From: an uncultured Bacteroidales bacterium
Lineage (GTDB): Bacteria; Bacteroidota; Bacteroidia; Bacteroidales; WCHB1-69
Reading direction: 5' to 3'
NCBI GenBank assembly: GCA_946407715.1
Contig: CAMJPH010000042.1
Location: 1 to 19,648, forward strand
DNA: 19,648 bases
This document shows, piece after piece, positions 6,759-15,466 of the stretch. The position numbers and the translations under genes are program-made. A model generated the notes under the pieces. It was not told where the DNA came from. It saw nothing but the letters and a program-made list of their open reading frames with translations, and did not search any database. Within the stretch, counting starts at the first letter, position 1. The number at the start of each line of letters is the position of its first letter.

Positions 6759-8411
6759 TTATTTGATGTTCGGTTCTTCCAAACCGAGGTGCTGTTTTTT
6801 ATCAACGGCCTTCAAGATGATGCCGAGAATGAGGGCGGCGACACCGAGGCAAGCCAGCATCACCAACGGCCAGGTGTAGTTGTAGGAAACGGCGGCCGTT
6901 TCAGCATCGATCAAACCTTCGTTCATCTGCGAGATGACATCTTGGTTCGTCTTGTCCAAAACCTTACCGATGAGCAGCGGGAAGAGCCACAAACCGATGT
7001 TCTGGATCCAGAAGATGAGGGCGTAGGCGGAACCGATGATCTTCTCGTCAACCAATTTCGGGACGCTCGGCCACAAAGCGGCAGGCACCAATGAGAAAGA
7101 GGCGCCTAACACGAGGATGGTCAGGTAAGCCACGATGACACCGCCGGCGGCGTTGCCCTTGAACTGCGGCAAAATGAACGCGAAGGTCAAGTGACAGATA
7201 ATCAGCAACAAAGAGCCAATCATCAACATGGAAGCGGCTTTACCCTTGTGGTCAACATAGTTACCGAGAATCGGGGTGATGGCCACGGCGAGCAACGGGA
7301 ACACGGCGAAGATGGTCTCGGCCGTACCGCGCATGTAACCCATCCAGCAATAGACAATCAATGCCACAACGGCCAATGCCATCAGACCAATTTTAGCGGT
7401 TTTATTCTTGGAGAAGTTGCTGGTGAAAGAGCACACCGCCACGGCCAACATGATGATGTATTGGATGATGGTGACAGAGCTGCCGCCCCAGAACGTGTTG
7501 ATGTCGGCCTCAGTGAGCGTGAGGTTGCACTGCAGCATGTTCACGGCATATTTCTGGAACGGGAAGATGGCGCTGTAGTAAAGCACGCAGAGGAGAGCCA
7601 CCAACCAGAAACCGCCGGAAGAGAGGATCTTGCCAATGTCGGACACCTTGAACGGATCGTCTTTCTCTTCGGCCTCGCCAGTTTGAGCGTCTAACTTCTT
7701 ATCCATGAAGAAATAGACGATGAACATCATCAAAGCGATACAGAGGAGCACCACGCCGAAAGCAACGGAACGGGAAACGTCAATCGTGCCGCCCAACTTG
7801 GCGAAGAAGGGTGAGAAAATCATACAGGTGGCGACACCCAGCCGGGCGAGAGCCATCTCGGAACCCATAGCCAAAGCCGTCTCACGACCCTTGAACCATT
7901 TCACGATACCGCGGGAAACGGTAATACCGGCCATTTCCACACCGCAACCGAAGATCATGAAACCGACGGCTGCAACCTTGGCGGATGCAGGCATACCCTC
8001 ATAGAATGGAGCCACGCCAAGTTCCTGGAAACCGGGGATGTAGTTGAGGTGGTTGGTGAACCAAGCTTCCACACCGCTGCCCATGAAGGCTTCTGTAACG
8101 GCATAGTACTTGATCAAGCCACCGATGAGCATCACCGTGCCGGAAAGCACTGCGGTGAAACGCACACCCATCTTGTCGAGGATGATACCGGCGAAGATGA
8201 GGAAGAAGACGAACACATTCAGGAACGTCTCCGCGCCCTGCATCGTACCGAAAGCGGTGGAATCCCAACCTCTTGTCGATTGCATGAGGTCCTTGATAGG
8301 CGAAAGGATGTCCATGAAAATGTAGGAACAGAACATGGCCAAAGCCAGCAGCAACAACGCTGTCCATCTCATGGCCGCGCTGTCTCTCAAAGTTTGTAGT
8401 TTTTCTGTCAT
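6759..8411 (-). CDS. Major facilitator superfamily transporter, 550 aa
   Basis: An inner-membrane permease with about 12 or more hydrophobic helices and a long central cytoplasmic loop (around residues 230-262, rich in D, E and K) splitting it into two halves. Loop 2-3 carries an MFS motif A-like DKMGVRF, and the second half has the matching VDHKGKAA. The N-terminus (MRWTALLLLALAMFCSYIF) leads straight into helix 1, so the ATG start is sound. It is longer than the usual 400-450 residues because of extra extracellular loop sequence around residues 110-140. It resembles unassigned Bacteroidales MFS proteins distantly like MFSD1; the substrate cannot be read from the sequence. It is monocistronic, with its own -7 box about 50 bp upstream and a terminator region downstream. 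Confidence 0.85.
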   Translation of the reverse strand: MTEKLQTLRDSAAMRWTALLLLALAMFCSYIFMDILSPIKDLMQSTRGWDSTAFGTMQGAETFLNVFVFFLIFAGIILDKMGVRFTAVLSGTVMLIGGLIKYYAVTEAFMGSGVEAWFTNHLNYIPGFQELGVAPFYEGMPASAKVAAVGFMIFGCGVEMAGITVSRGIVKWFKGRETALAMGSEMALARLGVATCMIFSPFFAKLGGTIDVSRSVAFGVVLLCIALMMFIVYFFMDKKLDAQTGEAEEKDDPFKVSDIGKILSSGGFWLVALLCVLYYSAIFPFQKYAVNMLQCNLTLTEADINTFWGGSSVTIIQYIIMLAVAVCSFTSNFSKNKTAKIGLMALAVVALIVYCWMGYMRGTAETIFAVFPLLAVAITPILGNYVDHKGKAASMLMIGSLLLIICHLTFAFILPQFKGNAAGGVIVAYLTILVLGASFSLVPAALWPSVPKLVDEKIIGSAYALIFWIQNIGLWLFPLLIGKVLDKTNQDVISQMNEGLIDAETAAVSYNYTWPLVMLACLGVAALILGIILKAVDKKQHLGLEEPNIK

Positions 8412-8462
8412 AATGTTTATTTATTTAGTTTGAAATTCTATAATTTCCAATATTTGAAACGG

Positions 8463-8470
8463 CAAAAGTA
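8463..8470 (-). promoter_or_regulatory. -7 box for the MFS gene
   Basis: The minus strand reads TACTTTTG followed by CCG, a good match to the Bacteroidota TAnnTTTG box. It leaves a leader of roughly 45 nt before the ATG at 8411. The same TACTTTTGCCG occurs at 9586-9576. Confidence 0.6.
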
Positions 8471-8480
8471 CAATTTTTTT

Positions 8481-8515
8481 TGCTTTTGGCTATTAGCTAT
8501 TAGCTTTTTGCTTTC
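8481..8515. repeat. Heptamer array (GCTATT type)
   Basis: Five degenerate 7-bp units: TGCTTTT, GGCTATT, AGCTATT, AGCTTTT, TGCTTTC. It lies between the MFS promoter and the small membrane protein gene, immediately upstream of the MFS -7 box. Confidence 0.6.
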
Positions 8516-8553
8516 TTTCATTGGGTCTTCTCTCTTTTTAAGAGGTAATATTA

Positions 8554-8588
8554 GGCCAATAGCCAATTGCAAACAGCTAACAGCTAGA
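8554..8588. repeat. Heptamer array overlapping a gene's 3' end
   Basis: Five 7-bp units: GGCCAAT, AGCCAAT, TGCAAAC, AGCTAAC, AGCTAGA. The minus-strand stop TAG of the small membrane protein (8579-8577) and its last codons lie inside the array. Confidence 0.65.
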
Positions 8589-8804
8589 ATCGTCCCTGTT
8601 TTTGGACGATTTCACGAGGTCGATAAGGATATAACCTGTCAATATGCCCCAGATGGCCATCAGAATGGGGTTTTTTTTCAGAATGTTGTCGGAAAATTGT
8701 CCGGATTTGTACCAGTAAAGCAGTGACAGCAGTAACCCCGCCGCTATTCCGGCGACGTGCCACCATGTGAGGTTCTTCTTCCAAAAGTCGTTATTCTCCT
8801 TCAT
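8577..8804 (-). CDS. Small two-helix membrane protein, DUF6132-like, 75 aa
   Basis: A 75-residue protein with two hydrophobic segments (about 15-32 and 46-63) and the pattern GIAAGLLLSLLYWY, then NPILMAIWGILTGYILID. This resembles the small DUF6132 family of Bacteroidota inner-membrane proteins, though the cysteines often seen between the helices are absent. Its ATG lies inside the end of the upstream gene (14-bp overlap), so the two are probably translationally coupled. Function is unknown. The last residues (SSC) and the stop are provided by a heptamer array, so the original C-terminus may have been different. Confidence 0.65.
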   Translation of the reverse strand: MKENNDFWKKNLTWWHVAGIAAGLLLSLLYWYKSGQFSDNILKKNPILMAIWGILTGYILIDLVKSSKNRDDSSC

Positions 8805-9573
8805 TAGCTATTTTGTCATACTGATAGTTAAAATAATTGGTTCGGATTTTCTCCCGGATCTGTTCGTCACTCCAACGCACAAGGTCGTAGTAGTTGAACC
8901 GGCAGTACATCATGAAATCCAACAGCTCATCGCCTTGCAAACCAGTCAGTTCAGAAACAATGTCGCGGTTATATTTATGTTGGATGCGTTCCACCTCATC
9001 CTCGTAGGAGAGCATTTCGTTGTACAAACGGTTCATCTTCGCCTTTTTGCTGTATTTGTCATACAAGTAGGAAATGGGCGACATGGTAACGCTACCTCCA
9101 AGCGACAAGATGTTTCCATTCTCTTTGTACGTGGCATTGGCCTTCTGCCATTCCGACAGCTGCGCCTCTTCTGCTCGTTTGTAGTATTCGGGCAGTTCCA
9201 GCGTGACAATATCCTTTTTGAAACCCTCATACGATGGGTTGATGCCGATGATGGTCACCTCTTTCAGCATCGTGACCTTATAATAAAGAAAAAAGTCCTC
9301 GAAACCGTAAAACAGGTCTTTGTCAATAGCGGTAACAAGTTGTCGGTAAATGGATTTGGAGATAATCAGCGTGTCGTTCAGGGAAAGGTCAATCTCGAAA
9401 CGTCCGTTTTTGTCCGTGAAGGCGAATTTCTGTGTGTTCACGTTATAGACGCTGGCACCGGCGAGCGGCTGATAGGTGATGCCGTCGAACACACGCGCAG
9501 AATACCGTTTCTGTTGAGCATAAACTGCTATAACACAAACTAATAACCCTAATATAAGGATGAATTTTTTCAC
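8791..9573 (-). CDS. Secreted protein with CarboxypepD_reg-like domain, 260 aa, GTG start
   Basis: It starts with GTG and a signal peptide (KKFILILGLLVCVIAVYA, cleavage likely before QQ). The mature N-terminus is a CarboxypepD_reg-like beta-sandwich (about 22-105), with GITYQPLAGASVYN, a TDKNGRFEIDL strand and LKEVTI. The rest (about 105-260) is a charged, mostly helical domain typical of Bacteroidota periplasmic proteins of this class; no catalytic motif is visible. These proteins are exported to the periplasm or outer membrane; their role is not established. It overlaps the small membrane protein gene by 14 bp. The GTG is chosen because it gives a complete signal peptide and no ATG is available; it lies only 5 bases after a -7 box. 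Confidence 0.75.
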   Translation of the reverse strand: MKKFILILGLLVCVIAVYAQQKRYSARVFDGITYQPLAGASVYNVNTQKFAFTDKNGRFEIDLSLNDTLIISKSIYRQLVTAIDKDLFYGFEDFFLYYKVTMLKEVTIIGINPSYEGFKKDIVTLELPEYYKRAEEAQLSEWQKANATYKENGNILSLGGSVTMSPISYLYDKYSKKAKMNRLYNEMLSYEDEVERIQHKYNRDIVSELTGLQGDELLDFMMYCRFNYYDLVRWSDEQIREKIRTNYFNYQYDKIANEGE

Positions 9574-9578
9574 AGCGG

Positions 9579-9586
9579 CAAAAGTA
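9579..9586 (-). promoter_or_regulatory. -7 box abutting the GTG start at 9573
   Basis: The minus strand reads TACTTTTG, then CCGCT, then the GTG start. Transcription normally begins a few bases past this box, so the mRNA would be leaderless or nearly so. Confidence 0.6.
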
Positions 9587-9650
9587 CAAAATTATTATAA
9601 TGAAAAATATGAAGATTATAAACTGCTTTATTTGTTCTGATTTCTTGATT

Positions 9651-9678
9651 GAGACGTAAGACGTGAGACTTAAGACTT
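9651..9678. repeat. Heptamer array (GACGT/GACTT type)
   Basis: Four 7-bp units: GAGACGT, AAGACGT, GAGACTT, AAGACTT. It lies in the divergent intergenic region between the secreted protein and the TolC-like gene. Confidence 0.7.
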
Positions 9679-9783
9679 TGGAATAAAACGAAAAAACAGT
9701 GATTTATTGTTGATTTTTTATTTTTTTCAGATTAAACATCCTATAAGAAAAATAGTCGCAATAACATTGTTTTTGAAAGGAAT

Positions 9784-11103
9784 ATGAAGAAATTTGTCAT
9801 CACGGCTGGTTTTATACTTTTGATATTCAGTAACATAACAGCTCAAGAAAGTTCAGATAAAAAATATTTCACCCTTGAAGAATGTCTGCAATATGCGGAA
9901 TCCAACAATTTCTCTTTACAATCTGCTAACATCAATATTTCTTCTTCCGAGTTGAATTTGAAGCAGGCCAGAGAGAATATTGCTCCAACGGTATCTGCTT
10001 CAGCGTCACAGAGTTTTAATTTCGGGAACTATGAAAAGTCCGTGGGGTGGGGTGGCAATTACGGGATCAACGCCGGCATGACCCTTTTCAACGGGTTGAG
10101 CAACGCCAATAAAATCAAACAGAGCAAACTTAATGTCGAGCAGTCGCAGCTGCAGCTGGAGAGCAGCAAGAACAACATCCGCGTTTCCATAATCCAGGCG
10201 TTTTTGGCCATTATGATGAACGAGGATATGCTTGACTACCAGCAACAAGTACTCACCGCCAGCAAAGAACAGATGGATCAGGGTAAACAGCAGCTTGATG
10301 TGGGGCAGATTCTCGAAAGCGACTATAAGATGCTTCAGGCGCAATATACATCAGACCTATATAATATTGAAAACACCAAGCACAACATCCAGTCCAATTA
10401 TCTGACATTAAAGAATTTACTTTCGATAGATCCGGCGAAGGAAATAGTCATTTCCCGCCCTGACAGCACAACCCTTTTCAAAAATCTGGAACTGCCTGCG
10501 CTGCAAGAACTTATAGACCGTTCAACCAATTATCTGCCGGAGCTGAAGATGAGTGAAAATGAGATTGCGAGCGCAGAATACGACGTGAAAATCCAGAAGG
10601 CTGGTTTTTACCCCACCTTATCGGCCAATGCGGGCATCAGTACGGGTTATAACGGCTCTAACCTTACTTCGCCCAACACTGGTTGGGGCACGCAGCTGTG
10701 GCACGGTCTCGGAGAAAATATAGGCCTCAGCCTCAACATACCGATTTACCAGCGCAGTACCGTCCGCAACAATGTAAAACAGGCGCAATACCGTGCCGAG
10801 CAGATTGAGCTGGAGAACAAGGAGACCCTTTACAAAGTTCACAGGGATTTGCAACAGAGCTATTTGGACGTGGCCACTGCCCAGAACGAATTCATTGCGG
10901 CGGAGGCCAAGAAAGACGCTTACCTCGCCAACTACAAAACTTACAAACTGCGCTTCCAATACGGTTCTGTCACGGCCGTCGATCTTATCCAACAGCAGAC
11001 CAACTTCCTCAACCAGCTTCATCAATTTATGCAGGCAAAATATTCCTACGTGCTGAAACGCAAGATCTTGGATGTGTATATGGGAATCCCTGTAACGCTG
11101 TAG
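9784..11103 (+). CDS. TolC-family outer membrane efflux protein, 439 aa
   Basis: The outer-membrane channel of a tripartite export system. It has a signal peptide (KKFVITAGFILLIFSNITA, then QE) followed by two OEP repeats (about 28-210 and 225-435). Both are long amphipathic helices with the usual openings: TLEECLQYAESNN in repeat 1 and LQELIDRSTNYLPELK in repeat 2, each followed by a beta segment of the YPTLSANAG type. The length is normal for the family. The start has an AAAGGA just upstream. The adaptor and ABC genes follow on the same strand, which fixes its role. Its stop TAG (11101-11103) is the first triplet of a heptamer array, so the extreme C-terminus may have been set by the repeat. 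Confidence 0.9.
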   Translation: MKKFVITAGFILLIFSNITAQESSDKKYFTLEECLQYAESNNFSLQSANINISSSELNLKQARENIAPTVSASASQSFNFGNYEKSVGWGGNYGINAGMTLFNGLSNANKIKQSKLNVEQSQLQLESSKNNIRVSIIQAFLAIMMNEDMLDYQQQVLTASKEQMDQGKQQLDVGQILESDYKMLQAQYTSDLYNIENTKHNIQSNYLTLKNLLSIDPAKEIVISRPDSTTLFKNLELPALQELIDRSTNYLPELKMSENEIASAEYDVKIQKAGFYPTLSANAGISTGYNGSNLTSPNTGWGTQLWHGLGENIGLSLNIPIYQRSTVRNNVKQAQYRAEQIELENKETLYKVHRDLQQSYLDVATAQNEFIAAEAKKDAYLANYKTYKLRFQYGSVTAVDLIQQQTNFLNQLHQFMQAKYSYVLKRKILDVYMGIPVTL

Positions 11104-11135
11104 TTAGTAGTTAGCAGTTGGTAGTTAGCAGTTAA
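11101..11135. repeat. Heptamer array starting at the tolC-like stop codon
   Basis: Five perfect-phase 7-bp units: TAGTTAG, TAGTTAG, CAGTTGG, TAGTTAG, CAGTTAA. The first three bases are the stop codon of the upstream gene. A reverse-oriented array of the same heptamer lies upstream of xerC. Confidence 0.85.
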
Positions 11136-11301
11136 GGTGAAACGAATTATGAAAGCATTTTCCTTAAACAGCCTCGAAGAGGCAAAACGCACAAAGTGCA
11201 ATTAATCCCATACAAGCGAAGCGCAGTGTGGGGACATTCCCACAAAAACGATGCGCAATGTGAGAACTAATGAATAGAATAAGAAAGAAAAAAGAAATAA
11301 T

Positions 11302-12534
11302 ATGAAAAAATCGAAGAAACTATGGTGGATATTAGGAATTGCGGCGGTGATCATCCTCGTTTTGATCCTGATTTCCACCCTGAAGAAAGGCAAGAAAGGC
11401 GAGTTGCGGGTGATGACCGAGCGCAGCACCATCGACAGCATCGAAGTTACCGTGACCGCCACCGGCGAGCTGCAGCCCGTTTATAAGGTGGATGTGGGCA
11501 CGCAAGTGTCCGGCATCGTCGAACGTATCTACGTGGACTTTAACTCCGTGGTGAAGAAGGGGCAGCTCTTGGCTGAACTCGACCGTTCCAACCTCAACGA
11601 GCAACTCACGCAGGCAAAGACAAACGTGTCGAACGCCCAAAGCAACCTGACGTTGGCGCAGCAGCAGTACGACCGCGTCAAAACCCTGTACGACAACAAG
11701 GCGGCCACTTTGGAAGCTTACGAATCGGCGACCAATTCGCTGAACCTCGCGAAAAACCAGCTTAGGACCGCCCAATCGGATCTCTCGCGTGCCCAAACGA
11801 ACCTTTCCTACGCCACCATCACATCGCCCATCGACGGTGTGATCATGGACAAGGCGGTGGAAGAAGGTCAGACCGTGGCTTCCTCGTTCAACACTCCCAC
11901 GCTGTTCACCATCGCCAACGACCTGACGCAGATGCAGGTAGAGGCGAAGGTGGACGAGGCCGACATCGGTGAGGTGAAGGCCGGGCAGCCCGTCACGTTC
12001 ACCGTCGATGCTTTCCCCGATGACGTGTTCACCGGCACAGTCAAGGAGGTGCGCATCAATCCGACGGTGACCTCCAACGTGGTGACTTACACGGTCATCA
12101 TCAACGCGCCCAACCCTGAAACTAAGCTTTTTCCCGGCATGACTGCAAGCGTGACCATCATCACCAAGAAGGAGAGTGGCATTTGCATCCCCATGACTGC
12201 TTTGTTCGCCTCCATTGAGCCGGAAATGATGAAGCAGTTGGAGAAGAAAGGGGTCTCTTTCAAGTCGTTATACAAAAACCAAGAGGAACTCACCCAAGGG
12301 TTGAAAGACATCACCAAAAAGACCATTTGGGTGAAGACGGGTGAGAATGCCTACGAGCAGAAAAGCGTGACGGTGGGGTTGAACAATGGTGTCAACACTT
12401 TGATTCCCGAAGGGTTGCGAGAAGGGGAGGAGGTGGTCACCGGTGTGAGCGAGGCCTCGGGAGCAACACAGGGCAAAGACGGCGGCAATTCCAACCCGTT
12501 CATGCCAGGGCCGCCGCAACGGAAAACACGGTAG
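11302..12534 (+). CDS. HlyD/MacA-like periplasmic adaptor (membrane fusion protein), 410 aa
   Basis: It bridges the inner-membrane ABC transporter and the TolC-like channel. An N-terminal anchor helix (7-26, LWWILGIAAVIILVLILIST) leads into a lipoyl-like half (TATGELQPVYKVDVGTQVSG, then VDFNSVVKKGQLLAELD), a heptad-rich coiled-coil hairpin (about 95-165), the second lipoyl half (ATITSPIDGVI), and beta-barrel domains (VEAKVDEADIGEVKAGQPV; FPGMTASVTI). This is the classical adaptor order and length. The tail is low-complexity (G, N, P). It lies between the channel and ATPase genes; no terminator was seen in the 198-bp gap upstream. The stop TAG is inside a GTAGGGG palindromic repeat. The cargo could be a macrolide, peptide or lipid; it is not determinable. 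Confidence 0.9.
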   Translation: MKKSKKLWWILGIAAVIILVLILISTLKKGKKGELRVMTERSTIDSIEVTVTATGELQPVYKVDVGTQVSGIVERIYVDFNSVVKKGQLLAELDRSNLNEQLTQAKTNVSNAQSNLTLAQQQYDRVKTLYDNKAATLEAYESATNSLNLAKNQLRTAQSDLSRAQTNLSYATITSPIDGVIMDKAVEEGQTVASSFNTPTLFTIANDLTQMQVEAKVDEADIGEVKAGQPVTFTVDAFPDDVFTGTVKEVRINPTVTSNVVTYTVIINAPNPETKLFPGMTASVTIITKKESGICIPMTALFASIEPEMMKQLEKKGVSFKSLYKNQEELTQGLKDITKKTIWVKTGENAYEQKSVTVGLNNGVNTLIPEGLREGEEVVTGVSEASGATQGKDGGNSNPFMPGPPQRKTR

Positions 12535-12576
12535 GGGTGTATCGCATTCGCCCGTCAGGACGTATCGTAAACGTCC
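12531..12576. repeat. Double palindromic repeat, GTAGGG family, at the adaptor 3' end
   Basis: Two adjacent imperfect hairpins: GGGTGTAT/ATTCGCCC with loop CGC (12534-12552), and GGACGTAT/AAACGTCC with loop CGT (12558-12576). The repeat begins GTAG, and that TAG is the adaptor stop codon. A perfect relative lies at 17159-17181. Confidence 0.65.
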
Positions 12577-12599
12577 AAATAAATAGAAACAGAAACATT

Positions 12600-13343
12600 A
12601 TGGCCAAAGACATATTACGAGTAGAGAAACTGGAACGTGTGTTCCGTGTGGGCAGCGAGGATGTACACGCTTTGCGCGGCGTTTCGTTCACCATCACCGA
12701 AGGCGAGTTTGTGAGCATCATGGGCACCAGCGGCTCCGGCAAATCAACGTTGCTGAATATTCTCGGCTGTTTGGACACGCCCTCTGCCGGTGATTACATC
12801 ATTGATGGTGTGTCTATCAAAAGTCTGAGTAAGAACGAATTATCCACACTACGCAATCGCAAAATCGGGTTTGTGTTCCAGAACTACAACCTGTTGGCGA
12901 GAACCACAGCCATCGAGAATGTGGAGCTGCCGTTGTTCTACAACAGCGACGTGCCGGCCAAAGAGCGCCGCGACCGTGCGATTGCGGCGTTAAAGTTAGT
13001 GGGGTTAGAAAACCGTTTGGAACACAAGCCGAACCAGCTCTCCGGCGGGCAGCAGCAGCGTGTGGCCATTGCCCGCGCCTTGGTCAACGACCCCGTCATC
13101 CTGCTCGCCGACGAAGCCACCGGAAACCTCGACACCCGCACCTCCTACGAAATCATGAGTCTGTTCCAGGACTTGCACGAACAGGGCAAGACCATCGCGT
13201 TCGTGACACACGAGCCCGACATCGCGACTTTCACCACCCGCAAGATCAAGCTCCGCGACGGGCAAATCATCGAAGACGCACCCATCAACACGCAGTCGGC
13301 CGCCGAAGCGTTGGCCGCCATCAATCTCCAAAAAGAAGACTAA
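12600..13343 (+). CDS. MacB/LolD-type ABC transporter ATP-binding protein, 247 aa
   Basis: The nucleotide-binding subunit of the efflux system. All ABC motifs are present: Walker [10 protein letters not shown] (42-50), Q-loop glutamine (94), signature LSGGQQQR (147-154), Walker B VILLADE (166-172) and H-loop histidine (204). The [15 protein letters not shown] stretch is typical of the MacB/LolD group. The ATG at 12600 is preferred over an upstream in-frame GTG at 12537, because the extra 21 residues would be encoded by a palindromic repeat. The permease gene starts 3 bp after its stop. Unlike E. coli MacB, the ATPase and permease are separate proteins here. Confidence 0.92.
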   Translation: MAKDILRVEKLERVFRVGSEDVHALRGVSFTITEGEFVSIMGTSGSGKSTLLNILGCLDTPSAGDYIIDGVSIKSLSKNELSTLRNRKIGFVFQNYNLLARTTAIENVELPLFYNSDVPAKERRDRAIAALKLVGLENRLEHKPNQLSGGQQQRVAIARALVNDPVILLADEATGNLDTRTSYEIMSLFQDLHEQGKTIAFVTHEPDIATFTTRKIKLRDGQIIEDAPINTQSAAEALAAINLQKED

Positions 13344-13346
13344 GCT

Positions 13347-14567
13347 ATGAATATCGGAAATCTCATCAAAGTGGCCTTCAGTTCGCTGTTCCGCAACAAG
13401 ATGCGCACCGCCCTGACGATGCTCGGCATCATCATCGGCATTGCATCGGTCATCGCCATGGTCAGCATCGGTCAGGCTTCCACCCAAAGCGTCAAATCGG
13501 AACTCTCCACCATGGGCTCCAATATGATTATGATCATGCCCGCCCGTCAGCAGCGGGGCGGTGTCGATATGGGAATGTCTTCCTCCAAATCATTGGACAA
13601 CAAAGACTTGGAATCTCTGACCAAGAACACCCGCTATGTGGCCGCTGTTTCACCGATGGTCAGCAGCAGCAAACAGCTGATTTACGGAAACAACAACCAC
13701 AGCTGCTCCATCAACGGCGTGTCTGCCTCTTATTTAGACATTCGGAAATACGAAATCAAGGAGGGAGTGATGTTCACTGACGAGGATGTAAGGCGTTACA
13801 ACAAAGTGTGTGTTATTGGGCAGACCGTAGTGAAAAAGCTGTTCACCAACGGGGAGAATCCCATCGGCAAAACTATCCGTTTCGGTACCATCCCGATGAC
13901 GGTTATCGGAACTTTGGCCGAGAAAGGGCAGAACGGCATGGGCAACGACCAGGACGACATCGTGTTAGCTCCTTACACCACCATTCAGAAACGTTTTTTG
14001 GGCATTACTTACTTTAACATGATGTTCGCATCGGCCACTTCCGAGGAGGAGTCGGAGCTGGCCGCCACGGAAATCACCTATATCCTGCGCAGCAACCATG
14101 GCATCAAGAGTGACGCGGCTGACGACTTTGAAATCCGCACGCAGGAGGAGTTAGTTTCGACCATCAGTTCCGTCACGGGCTTGATGACCACACTGTTGGC
14201 CGCCATCGCCTCCATTTCGTTGATAGTAGGCGGCATCGGCATCATGAACATCATGTACGTCACGGTGACAGAGCGCACCAAAGAGATCGGGCTGCGCATG
14301 GCCATCGGGGCGCACAATCGCGACATCATGCTGCAATTTTTGTGCGAAAGTGTGATACTGAGTTTGATTGGCGGTATTATCGGCATCCTGTTCGGGCTGA
14401 TCATCTCCTTCGTGGCGTCGAAGCTGATGCACATGCCTTACGTGGTGAGCGAGATGGCCATCATGGGATCGTTCCTCGTTTGCGCCCTCACGGGCATTTT
14501 CTTTGGCTGGTATCCCGCGAAGAAGGCCGCAAATATGGATCCGATTTCGGCGTTAAGGTACGAATAA
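13347..14567 (+). CDS. MacB/FtsX-type ABC transporter permease, 406 aa
   Basis: The inner-membrane subunit that works mechanically with the ATPase, adaptor and TolC-like channel. One N-terminal helix (about 18-42; RTALTMLGIIIGIASVIAMVSIG) precedes a large periplasmic MacB_PCD domain (about 45-265). An FtsX domain with three helices follows (about 280-400), including GGIGIMNIMYVTVTERTKEIG and ending in the conserved PAKKAANMDPISALRYE. Length and topology are those of a stand-alone MacB permease. It is the last gene of the efflux operon. Confidence 0.92.
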   Translation: MNIGNLIKVAFSSLFRNKMRTALTMLGIIIGIASVIAMVSIGQASTQSVKSELSTMGSNMIMIMPARQQRGGVDMGMSSSKSLDNKDLESLTKNTRYVAAVSPMVSSSKQLIYGNNNHSCSINGVSASYLDIRKYEIKEGVMFTDEDVRRYNKVCVIGQTVVKKLFTNGENPIGKTIRFGTIPMTVIGTLAEKGQNGMGNDQDDIVLAPYTTIQKRFLGITYFNMMFASATSEEESELAATEITYILRSNHGIKSDAADDFEIRTQEELVSTISSVTGLMTTLLAAIASISLIVGGIGIMNIMYVTVTERTKEIGLRMAIGAHNRDIMLQFLCESVILSLIGGIIGILFGLIISFVASKLMHMPYVVSEMAIMGSFLVCALTGIFFGWYPAKKAANMDPISALRYE

Positions 14568-14579
14568 TCTCCGCGTATC

Positions 14580-14620
14580 GCACGTGTTTGCACGTAAAAG
14601 GTAAGCAAACGTGCGCTTTC
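14580..14620 (+). terminator. Possible terminator after the efflux operon
   Basis: GCACGTGTTTGC and GCAAACGTGC can pair with a 2-base bulge, followed by GCTTTC. The T-run is weak, so this is tentative. Confidence 0.35.
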
Positions 14621-14816
14621 TCCCGCAGAACTCGCAGATAGATTTGCGCAGAAATACAGTCTGCGTTGTTGCACCCGAAACTGTTGAAAAAAGAAAATAA
14701 GTAGTAACGAAATTCAAGTTTCGCATGTTTGTTTTTTGCAATAAGCACTTTTTCAAGTAGAATCGGGGATTATCCCTGCTGTGTGCGGATATGAGAGGCC
14801 AATCCGTTCGCGAACC

Positions 14817-15052
14817 AGCCCGTTAGGGCTGAAGGGCTCGGTAGAAAATGGGGATTCCATGTGCGGGTTCGCAGGCCGTAGGCCTGCGGGCAAAAAAACG
14901 TGAAACCATTAGAGCCTGCGTGTTGTAATGAACAATGAACATGGATGCCGTTGGGGTTGTCAAACGCGAAACTTTCCCCGCACACCTGACGGCGTGCGTC
15001 TCCCTTCGCGACCGGCCATTCCTACCGAGCCCGGCAGACCTAACGGCCTGCC
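14817..15052. repeat. Inverted pair of two-hairpin elements (REPIN-like)
   Basis: Left unit: hairpin AGCCC-GTTA-GGGCT (14817-14830), the constant GGGCTCGGTAG (14834-14844), then hairpin GCAGGCC-GTA-GGCCTGC (14871-14887). Right unit, in reverse order: hairpin CGCACACC-TGAC-GGCGTGCG (14979-14998), CTACCGAGCCC (15022-15032, exact reverse complement of the constant), then hairpin GGCAGACC-TAAC-GGCCTGCC (15033-15052). The outer loops are reverse complements (GTTA/TAAC). Stem sequences differ between units but still pair. Confidence 0.7.
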
Positions 15053-15119
15053 AACACTTAGACGCCCTGTTTCGCGTCACCGAAGCCGACGTGCTTGTAC
15101 TGACCCTCAACGAACGGCA

Positions 15120-15260
15120 ATGGGTTTAAAGTTGCCAAGTCGTCAGTACTTTGGCGGACTGTTTTCGCTGGAAGAGGAAAACGTGATGTCAAATTTGATT
15201 GCTGAAAATCAAACGTTTACAAAAGAGGTAAATCTGAAATTCCTACTGCAAGCGGGTTGA
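15120..15260 (+). CDS. Doubtful small ORF, 46 aa
   Basis: Reads MGLKLPSRQYFGGLFSLEEE and ends FLLQAG. No recognised domain, no ribosome site and no clear promoter. It could be the 3' remnant of a longer gene, since an open frame continues upstream through the hairpin elements, or chance. Listed because its composition is protein-like. Confidence 0.2.
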   Translation: MGLKLPSRQYFGGLFSLEEENVMSNLIAENQTFTKEVNLKFLLQAG

Positions 15261-15424
15261 TAAGTGCTTGCGAAACTTGTATAACGTCATTATAAGCAAT
15301 AGTTTATTATGATATCACTCGTTTTGTTGCTTTGATATTTTTTCTAAAACACAGACAATACCTGTTTATATCTTCCCCAATGTATAACCTCTGAAAAAAA
15401 CACGTAACCATATCAAAAAAATTG

Positions 15425-15432
15425 TATTTTTG
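15425..15432 (+). promoter_or_regulatory. -7 box for rpsU
   Basis: TATTTTTG followed by CCGC, matching the Bacteroidota TAnnTTTG box, about 48 bp upstream of the rpsU ATG. Confidence 0.6.
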
Positions 15433-15466
15433 CCGCGCTAAATATATTTATTAACAATTTAAAGAA

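Noticed and set aside
8767..9543. 258-aa open frame on the plus strand
   Set aside because: It is antisense to the secreted CarboxypepD_reg-like gene, whose signal peptide, domain and promoter are convincing; the plus frame shows no domain.
12537..12599. N-terminal extension of the ABC ATPase from an upstream GTG
   Set aside because: The extra residues would be encoded by a palindromic repeat; the ATG at 12600 begins a normal MacB-type N-terminus.
14823..15110. Minus-strand open frame of 95 residues across the hairpin elements
   Set aside because: It is composed of palindromic repeat sequence and has no ribosome site or domain.
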